This document shows positions 56,983 through 64,000 of a stretch of 64,000 bases of DNA, piece by piece. This DNA is from Trichodelitschia bisporula (lineage: Eukaryota; Ascomycota; Dothideomycetes; Phaeotrichales; Phaeotrichaceae): the NCBI GenBank assembly GCA_010356995.1, contig ML996696.1, forward strand, positions 560,364-624,363, given 5' to 3'. The notes under the pieces are model-generated. The model searched no databases. It was not told the origin of the DNA and worked only from the letters and a program-made list of their open reading frames with translations. A program made the translations under genes and the position numbers. The number at the start of each line of letters is the position of its first letter. The first letter of the stretch is position 1.

Positions 56983-57080
56983 AAGTACACGGAGGAAACT
57001 TCGGATCGTCGTTTCCCTGTAGCAAGGGGGTTACGCTAGTGGAGGGGTGATGTTGACGACACGTCTGGTAGAGGATAGTG

Positions 57081-57101
57081 TACGCAGTACGCAGTACGCA
57101 G
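57081..57101. repeat. Three tandem TACGCAG units
   Basis: Three perfect 7-bp copies in non-coding DNA; likely slippage. Confidence 0.9.
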
Positions 57102-57439
57102 TAGTATTGTGTATCCTGCCATGCCGGGATGGGCCGTGGACCCGAAGTGTTGGGAATGCGGGACGGGCGGTGATGCTGATAGGATGAAGCTGGGGGCGCT
57201 GCTTGCCGGTTTGAGAAGGGGGTACGAAGGTTAGTGCTACCGTCAGAGGGAGGGAGAAGTGTACGTGCTCATTGGATTACTTCATTGCCCGCTGTATCGT
57301 CCCTTTCACTTCAGTTACATGAAGAGTGGCTACATCCACTTCGGCAAGGGTGTATATACGCATTATAATTACTTCGTTACAGTACCTGCTGCATCATCTC
57401 CTCCAGCGTTCCATTCCCTTCCCCCATCAAGCACCGCGG

Positions 57440-59086
57440 CTACATAACCACACACTTAGCATCCACAAACCGCTCCCCAAACTGGTCTATCGCCGCCGCG
57501 CGCTCATTCGCCTTCTGCTTCTCCCTCGCCTCATCCGGGAAATACCTGCGCAGGAACTTCGTCAAGTTCGGGTCAATACAATCTGTCACACTCATTAGCC
57601 CAACCTTTCCAAAAAAAACAAACAAACCCAGAAGCAAAGCCACTCACCACTATCCGCGCTCAGCACCGTATGTCCGCGACACAGCGGACACCGATCGCGC
57701 CCCTCGCGCTGCATGATGATGGCGCAGCGTATGCAGAATATGTGCTTGCAGCGCAGACGCACCGGCCGGTACGCGAGCGTGAAGCACACGGGGCACAAGT
57801 AGTCGTCGAGCTGCGGCACGCGCGCCACGATCTGGCTGCTAACCTGCGCGGACAGCGCTTTGGCGAAGGAGGCGGAGAAGGAGGCGGGTGATGCGAGTGG
57901 GGGGAGGGAGGAGGATGCGCCGAGCGCGGTGCGCTTGTCGAACTCTGCCAGGAGTCAGTAATCACACTACGAAATAGGGGCTCAACGCACTTTTCAGGAT
58001 CTTCCCCACGGCCGTCTGATTCAGCTCCTGGAAGCGCAGGTGCCGCAACAATCCCTCGTTTATTTCTACAAACCCGCGCATCGCCGCCTCACTCTCGCGC
58101 TTCTTCCACACACCACCGTCCGCGGCGACCAGCGCCCCGAACCGAGACCACGCTTCGCCTGCCTTGTGCGCGTCGTTCGGCCCGCGGGCACGCTCCGTGG
58201 CGCTGAAGAACACGCGGCTGTCGAGGTAGATTTCGAAGATGCGCCGCCACCGGACCAGATCGTGTTGTGCGGCCTTGCCGGTGCGGGGGTCGGTGACACG
58301 TGATATTAGAGTGCCGATGGAGGTTATGGTGGTGCTGAGGCGGGCTTGCTCCGTTTCTTGGAGGGAGTGCAGGGCGAAGAGTTCGGTTTGGAGGCGGGTG
58401 AAGAATTCGCCGTCGCTGGTTAGGGGGATGGCGATGACGCGGGTTGGAGGGGGGTGGGAGGAGGGGTTTGAGGGGTCGGTGGGGGGTGAGGACGAGGAGT
58501 GGGGTGGGGAGGGGTCGTTTGAGGAATCGGGGTTAGGAGGAACATTTGAGGCATCGGAGTTGGAGCGCTCGGTAGGGGGAAGTGAGGAGGAGGCTATGGA
58601 GCGCCGCGGAGAGGAGTCAGCAGGTGAGTCTGGGGGTGAATCGGGCGTTATACGGAGGTCAGTGAGCTGCGCTTCAAGTGCAAGTCGATGGAGCAGACTA
58701 CGCGTCTCCGGCGCAAGCTGCGCATCCAGCGGCGCACCCGTCGCCTCGTCCACGAGGAAGAGCAGCTGGGGCACGACCGCGGGTCCCGCATCGGCAAAGC
58801 GGTATCGCAGCGGCCGATGCTCGTCATCGGCACATTGCCGCGAGCCCTCGGGCGCCGCCTCGTTCTTCGCACGCTCGGCGGCAGCTTCGCTGTCGCGCGC
58901 CTTCTGCTGGGCTTCCGCCGTCTCGAGCAGCTGCTTCAGCGTGTGCGCGTCTAGGCCTAGCGCGGATAGCTCGCGCTGCACCCGCTTGATGCACTTCTTC
59001 AGCTGGTTGTAGGAGATGGCGCTCGCCGCCCATTGTGCGGGGAAGGAGCGCTCGAGCTCCTCGCGGTAGATGTGGCCGAACTTCAT
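57440..59086 (-). CDS. SPX-RING protein, probable E3 ubiquitin ligase
   Basis: Three exons: 59086-57991, 57944-57648, 57582-57440; 511 residues. The N-terminus is an SPX domain (MKFGHIYREELERSFPAQW, YNQLKKCIKRVQREL), whose Lys cluster binds inositol pyrophosphates as phosphate signals in this family. The SPX halves are separated by a long insert with a Ser/Pro/Asn-rich stretch (about residues 150-215); the closing helices are LRFQELNQTAVGKILKKFDK. A RING finger (about 416-457) shows CPVC, CKHIFCIRC and CPLC. The arrangement is that of plant NLA and fungal SPX-RING proteins. A role in phosphate-dependent ubiquitylation is family inference. The frame crosses splice joins exactly (KK-FDKRT and ADS-DCIDPNL). 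Divergent from JJJ1. Confidence 0.92.
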
Positions 59087-59809
59087 GCTCGGTGGGGGGG
59101 GCTAGAGGTGGTGGTTTTGATTGTGGCTGTGGTTGTGGTTCTGGTTCTGGTTGAGGTGGAGTCGGACGTGGCGAGGGCGAGGGCGGCACATGGGGTTTTC
59201 GCTCAAGGGTGTTCGCGTGCTGAGAGGCGGATCGGCGAGCTAGACTAGCTTGATCGCAGGGCTGAGGTGACAGATGCGGGGGCGCGTCTGTGCTGCGATA
59301 TAAGGTTAACAATTGAGAGCCGATCTCACGATACCGCGGAGTCACGTAGGATAAACGGAGCCGAAATGAGGAGAAGAGAAATGAGATGAAACGAAAAATG
59401 GCAAGAGCCAACAGACCCGCAGAAAGCAAGGAAATGACGTCTGCATTTAACCCCCGCGTGCGCCGCCTCCATCCACCCACCGCCACCCCGGCACGCGACC
59501 CGTTCACCTTTTCCAGCCACCCCCGGATTAGGTCTGGGCCACGCACGCCACCTCCTCTCGGCCCGGTGCTCATTGGCTCGGGAATTAGGGCTGAATGATT
59601 CGGGCCGGTTGGTCGGGCTTGGCTGATGCGGCTGATGCTGGGGGTGACTCAGTGCCCGGCTTGGCGGGCTAGATCCATGCATGCGGCCGTGGCGGTGTCT
59701 GTGGTTCGTTTTGTACCACAAGTTTTGTGCCACGACGTGCGCGACACCGTGTCAACCCACATCTTGTCTCTTCCACCGCACCACACGCGCACCACCCACC
59801 GCGACCGCC
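59087..59809. promoter_or_regulatory. Divergent promoter region, SPX-RING gene / JJJ1
   Basis: A 723-bp spacer. A GGTTNTGG-type repeat (GTGGTTTTGATTGTGGCTGTGGTTGTGGTTCTGG) lies just upstream of the SPX-RING start near 59107-59150, a C/A-rich leader on the minus strand. No other feature. Confidence 0.45.
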
Positions 59810-61425
59810 ATGGGCGCAAACCAATCCTCCTCCGAGCCAGGAGAGGCCTCGTCCATCACCGAGGGGCCAAAGACCAGCTACTACAAGCTGCTAGGCGTGG
59901 AACGCAACTCAACAGACGACGAGTGCGCCCTCCATCTTCCCTTTCGCCCCCTCTAACCCTCCATAGAATTAAAAAAGCCTATCGCAAGCGTGCCCTCGAA
60001 CTCCATCCCGACCGCAACTTCGGCAACGAAGCTGAATCTACGAACCTCTTCGCTGCCGTGCAAACAGCCTATGAAGTTCTCTCCGACCCACACGAGCGCG
60101 CTTGGTATGATGACCATGAAGATGCGATTCTGGGCGGGGAGGATGAGACTGCAGCGCCGAATGCCAGCGCAGCCGAGCACGGCGGCGCGGCCCGCGGTAT
60201 GACCGCCGCGGAGGTCAGCCGCGTGATGGGCCTGTTCGGGCGCAAAGTCGCCTTCACCGATGCGCCGGACGGATTCTTCGGCTTCCTGCAATCCACCTTC
60301 GAGCGCCTCGCGCACGAGGAGGAGCTCGCATCGCGCACGTCGACAGACGAGCCTGTCGACTACCCACCCTTCGGACACGCAGCCGATACGTACGAGGACG
60401 TAGCGCGACCATTTTATTCCGCGTGGGCTGGCTTCGGTACGCGCAAGAGCTTCGCTTGGGCGGATAAGTACCGCCCGTCTGCAGCGAATGACCGCCGCGA
60501 GCGGCGCATGGTTGAGAAAGAGAATGCGAGGCTGAGAGCTGCGGCGGTGGCAGAGTTCAATGGTGCGGTGCGCGCGCTCGTCGCGTTTGCGCAGAAGCGC
60601 GATCCGCGTGTTGCGGAACGTAAGGTTCAGTCCGAGGCAGAGCGCGTTGCTGAGTTGCGGAAGGCGGCGGCGGCGCAGGCTGCTAGGTCAAGAGCGGCGC
60701 AGCGGGCGGCGGAGGGAGATGTGGAGGCGGTGCCTGAGTGGGCAAGGGCGAGGGCGGCGGATGAGGAGAGCGAGAGCGAGGAGAGTGAGGTGGAGGAGGA
60801 GTATGAGTGTGTGGCGTGCCGGAAGAGGTTTAAGAGTGAGAGGCAGGTGGAGGCGCATGAGCGGAGTAAGAAGCATCTCAAGGCGGTACAGGCGTTGAGG
60901 AGGCAGATGATGCGGGATGAGGTGGGGTTGGATCTTGAGGGGGAGGGGTTGGAGGAGGGGGAGATGGTGGAGGATGACGGTGGAGGGGAGGAGGAGGGCG
61001 CGGCGGAGGGCGAGGCGGAGGAGGAGGTGCCGGATGTGGCCGGGTTGACTGTTGGGGATGGAGTGGAGGTGGAGGCTGTCGTCCCGAATAACGAACCCAT
61101 ACACGATCCCGAGCCGCATCCCGCACCCGACCCTGCCGACACGTCCTCCGAAGCCGAAGATGAAGACGAAGAAAAACCCACTCCCTCGGCCTCGCACCCA
61201 CCTTCCGACACCGAAGCCCCCCCACCCCCCAAAAAGCTAGGCAAAGCGGCCCTAAAACGCGCCAAAAAGGCCGCCCAAGCCACACCCGACACAGACCTGC
61301 CCCATAAGTGCGCTGCGTGCGGCTCTGCGTTTGGCAGCCGCTCGAAGTTATTCCAGCATATCGCCGACTGGGGACATGCAGCGCCGGTGCAAGGAGCGGT
61401 GGGAGGGAAGAAGAAGAAGAAATAG
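59810..61425 (+). CDS. jjj1: J-domain co-chaperone JJJ1 (DNAJC21 family), ribosome biogenesis
   Basis: Hsp70 co-chaperone that in yeast helps release 60S export factor Arx1. Two exons, 59810-59922 and 59967-61425 (44-nt intron), 523 residues. The start is the ATG in CCGCCATGGGCG. The J domain covers about residues 23-90, with YYKLLGVERNSTDDEIKKAY and HPD at 51-53. The mid-region has the JJJ1 hallmark FYSAWAGFGTRKSFAWADKY, followed by a charged helix. Two C2H2 zinc fingers: ECVACRKRFKSERQVEAHER with SKKH, and CAACGSAFGSRSKLFQHIAD with WGH. The acidic region between them (GEGLEEGEMVEDDGGGEEEG) is longer than average. The protein ends in a Lys run. Convergent with the next gene, 201 bp between stops. 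Confidence 0.95.
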
Positions 61426-61626
61426 CGGGGTAATGGGGAAGCGGGTTGCTTGTTAGATACAGAGTAGAGCTTAGAGGTAGATATCACGACGCATGAATTG
61501 GGGGTATCAAAGGCCAGTTCTGGGCACGGCTTAATCCCGCAGCGATGAAGGGCACGCTTCCTGGCCCAAGCCCCCTTCCCCTATTCGGATTCCGACACCA
61601 CTCCGATCCCTCGTCATTCGTACCCC

Positions 61627-63043
61627 TTACGCCCCTGCCCCCCCCTCCCACCCCGCCACATACCCCCCCAACCTCTCTAACCTCCCCACCGCAACCCCCA
61701 CCCCCCTCCCCCCACACACAGCCCAACACCGCGCATCCCTCCCCACAGCCCCACCCACAATCTCCCCGGCCCCCTCCTCACCAAACATCTCCCCCAAGTC
61801 ATAAACCGGCACCCGGGCACCCCTCCACTCAACCGTACGCCACCGCGGCAGCGCCGGTACCACTGGCGTCTCCTTCTCCTTCTTAACCTTAACCTGCACC
61901 CTGTCACCGCGCTCACCCCCGCGCGCCCACTCCCCGCTCTTCAGCATCTGCGTCTCCCTCTCTAGCCGCGCCGCGCGCCGCGCCCGCCCTACCTGCCACG
62001 CCTTGACTTCCCTGGCTAATTCGCGTGTGTGTGTCTCGGCTGCGCGTATTTGTTCCATGGCCGTGCGCACTGCTGCGCCCTCTACGTAGCCCGCGTACAC
62101 GACAGCGACCACGCCGTCCACGGCGCCTGCCTCCGAGGCATCGCCCAGCGGGTGTGCGGCCTCGCTCCGCAGCACGCGCCGCACGTGGCCCGCTGCGCTC
62201 TGGCGCAGCAGCGCCAGGACCAGGTCCGGCATGTCAGGGCGCCAGACCACGTTTTCCGCAGCCATGGGTCCGAGTTTGCCCTTTTGGCGCTTGGTGAGCG
62301 CGCGCTCGTAGTGGCCTTTCGTGGCGAGGGAGGCGATTAGGGGCGCGGAGAGATTGAGGTACGAGGCTGAGGCGCCGGGGGTGAGCGGGGTGGGGGGGTT
62401 GCGCCATCGCGGGGATTCCTCGTGCAGGATGCTGGCGCCGAAGGATGCTTCGTGGAAGAGCGTGTCTGGTATTAGGGCGGGGGCGTGGGGTGGGTGCGGT
62501 GCGTGTTGGACTGTGAAGCGCAGGAGGAGGGCGCGGGGGAGGCGCGTGTTTGTTACGGGGCAGTTGCGGACTTGGGAGGCGAGGGTGTTTGCTGGGGGGT
62601 GTTAGAGGGTTTTGGTGAGGGGGGGTTTGGCGGAACGTACCGAATGCGTTTGCGTACAGCTTACGCTGGAATGAAGTCTTGTCCGCGTATGCGGGCTCTG
62701 CGGCTTTGGGCGCTGTGTGCTTTGCGCGCTGGGCGATGAGCGAGGGGTCCATGAGGGGGGAGAGGGGGAGGGGGGAGAAGGGCCCGCGGCGGGGACGGAG
62801 GTTGCGTGGGTGATGTGCGGTGTTGCTGGCGGCATCTGGGAGAGGGTTTGGAGGGCCATCTTCTATTGCGGGAGCTGTAGAGCCTTCTGGTGGGAGAGAC
62901 GTAGAGCTATCTTCCGTCGAGGAAGCTGTAGAGGGTATCCGGAACGAGCCATCCCAACCCCGCGCCTGTGAGCTGTATCCGGACCGACATAACTGGCATT
63001 GAAGTCGCACGGGGCGTGTTGGCCATAATCGTGGCGGTGGCAT
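61627..63043 (-). CDS. Conserved fungal protein of unknown function, probably mitochondrial
   Basis: Two exons, 63043-62641 and 62591-61627 (49-nt intron), 455 residues. The N-terminus MPPPRLWPTRPVRLQCQLCR is Arg-rich without acids, as in a mitochondrial presequence. Conserved-looking blocks: FSPLPLSPLMDPSLIAQRAK, DKTSFQRKLYANAFANTLAS, VRNCPVTNTRLPRALLLRF and VVWRPDMPDLVLALLRQSA, with a C-terminal WRTVEWRGARVPVYDLGEMF. I recall similar fungal proteins annotated only as hypothetical. The two Cys in CPVTNT and the neighbouring segment do not form a recognisable zinc site. Its start codon lies 158 bp from that of ClpP, so a shared promoter suggests possible co-expression of two mitochondrial proteins. 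Confidence 0.8.
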
Positions 63044-63201
63044 ATTCGATGTGCGGTGCGGCGGGGAGCGGAGGTGCCGCGAGGTGGATGAAGTTTTGGC
63101 GCGGGCGCGCGGCTGGCTGCGCGCGATTGGCGCTAGGGCTGCATCCCACAACCTCACCTCCCTCGCCCAACTGCACGTGCGCACGACGTTTGCGCCTCGA
63201 C
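63044..63201. promoter_or_regulatory. Very short bidirectional promoter, unknown mitochondrial gene / ClpP
   Basis: Only 158 bp separate the two ATGs, the shortest divergent spacer in the window. It is GC-rich with no TATA box. Both leaders must be short or overlap. Confidence 0.6.
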
Positions 63202-64000
63202 ATGAAGTCCATTTCGCTGTTAATACGAGGTGGGAGAGCGGTGCGGAGCGTTAGGGGGTTTGCGAGTGCGACGAGAAGGGGGGCGCCGCCGATGGGATGG
63301 ACCCCAACGCCGTATGTTACTGAGACGCTGGTGGGTGCGATGTGTACACGCTTGGGCTGAAGCTGATGATGCAGGGTGGAGGGTGGCATACGTGTAGGCC
63401 TCGGCTCGTCTGCTCGGGTGGTCATGCAGGCTGATGGTGTGTAGACGACATCTACTCGCGGCTCCTCAAGGCAAGCCAACCTTCGCGTGCACCCGCCGTC
63501 GCCATGACTGACGACTCAGGAACGCATCGTGTGTCTCAACGGCGAAGTCAACCAAGAATGCTCGGCCTCCATCGTTGCGCAGCTCCTCTTCCTCGAGGCT
63601 GAGAACCCGGACCGGCCCATCAGTCTCTACATCAACTCACCGGGCGGATCAGTAACAGCAGGTAAGGCCCCCGCTCCGCATGTTTTCCCCCGCTAAGCCC
63701 CAGGCCTCGCCATCTACGACACCATGACCTACATCCGCTCCCCCGTGTCCACCATCTGCGTTGGGCAAGCCGCATCCATGGGCTCGCTGCTTCTCTGCGG
63801 CGGCGCGCCTGGACAGCGCTTCTGTCTCCCGCACAGCAGCATCATGGTGCACCAGCCCAGCGGCGGGTACTTTGGCCAGGCGAGCGATATCGCGATCCAC
63901 GCGAAGGAGATTCTGCGCGTAAGACACCAGCTCAATCTCATCTACCAGCGGCACATGAGCAAGCCGCACGGTATTGATGCGATTGAGAAGCTGATGGAGC
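63202..64000 (+). CDS. clpP: Mitochondrial ATP-dependent Clp protease proteolytic subunit ClpP (5' part; 3' end outside)
   Basis: Serine protease ring partner of ClpX in the mitochondrial matrix. Exons: 63202-63330, 63375-63393 (19 nt), 63445-63470 (26 nt), 63520-63661, and 63704 to the window edge. The N-terminus [20 protein letters not shown] is a presequence; joins read [33 protein letters not shown], matching the family. Catalytic Ser130 ([11 protein letters not shown]) and His155 (IMVHQPSGG) are 25 apart, as in E. coli. The catalytic Asp lies beyond the window. The intron 63471-63519 starts GCAAGC, a GC-AG intron. ClpP is missing from baker's yeast but present in many filamentous ascomycetes, which fits the host type. 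Confidence 0.95.
63471..63519 (+). other. GC-AG intron in ClpP
   Basis: Donor AAG|GCAAGC, branch-like GACTGAC and acceptor ACTCAG over 49 nt, joining SRLLK to [10 protein letters not shown] in phase 0. The conserved protein join leaves no alternative with GT. Confidence 0.8.

Larger units (their letters stand above)
56533..57439. other. Convergent intergenic region with tandem and palindromic repeats
   Basis: A 907-bp tail-to-tail spacer between the Ytp1-like and SPX-RING genes. It holds a 71-bp tandem duplication with GGAGT(W)ACTCC palindromes (56841-56982) and a TACGCAG triplet (57081-57101). No gene seen. Confidence 0.55.

Noticed and set aside
58239-59012. 257-codon plus-strand frame
   Set aside because: Antisense of the SPX-RING exon 1; no conserved motif.
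60627-61487. Ser-rich 286-codon minus-strand frame
   Set aside because: Mirror of the acidic Glu/Gly region of JJJ1; composition explained by that.

Overview
The window reads as ordinary nuclear DNA of a filamentous ascomycete (Pezizomycotina). Genes are GC-rich and broken by many short introns (mostly 42-75 nt) with GT...AG ends and CTAAC/CTGAC-type branch points. The gene set fits that group: RPS26, a DHH1 helicase, an Mtr-like amino-acid permease, a YVC1-type vacuolar TRP channel, DSD1 and a mitochondrial ClpP. I could rebuild exon structures by hand for 23 genes. All complete ones close as a multiple of three. The two end genes (POM152 and ClpP) run off the window. I see no transposon, retroelement, CRISPR array, rRNA or tRNA gene.

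Layout, left to right. 1-8 kb: POM152 (-, partial), a UCH37-type deubiquitinase (+) and an ASPM-like spindle protein (+). 8-17 kb: importin beta-3/Kap121 (-), a CBS-PB1 tail-anchored protein (-), RPS26 (+) and a small VanZ-like membrane protein (-). 17-28.5 kb: SAGA subunit SPT7 (+), amino-acid permease (+), DHH1 (-) and a rhomboid protease (+). 28.6-37 kb: DOP1 (-) head-to-head with MON1 (+). 37-46.5 kb: three fungal proteins of unknown function. 46.8-51 kb: DSD1 (-) head-to-head with YVC1 (+). 51-54.6 kb: a block with no gene I can support. 54.6-64 kb: a Ytp1/DUF2427 membrane protein (+), an SPX-RING ubiquitin ligase (-), JJJ1 (+), a probable mitochondrial protein (-) and ClpP (+, partial), the last two sharing a 158-bp promoter.

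Most neighbours are head-to-head or tail-to-tail, so many promoters and 3' regions are shared. There is no operon-like or biosynthetic cluster. Several products act on the vacuole/endosome system (DOP1, MON1, YVC1, probably SPX-RING) or on nuclear transport (POM152, Kap121). I treat this as a loose theme, not a shown system.

The main points for a second look are two GC-AG introns, the micro-exons of ClpP, a 93-nt in-frame intron in the ASPM-like gene, four conserved proteins without known function, and the gene-poor stretches holding GGAGT(W)ACTCC palindromes and a 71-bp tandem duplication. I did not find convincing evidence for a new biological system.
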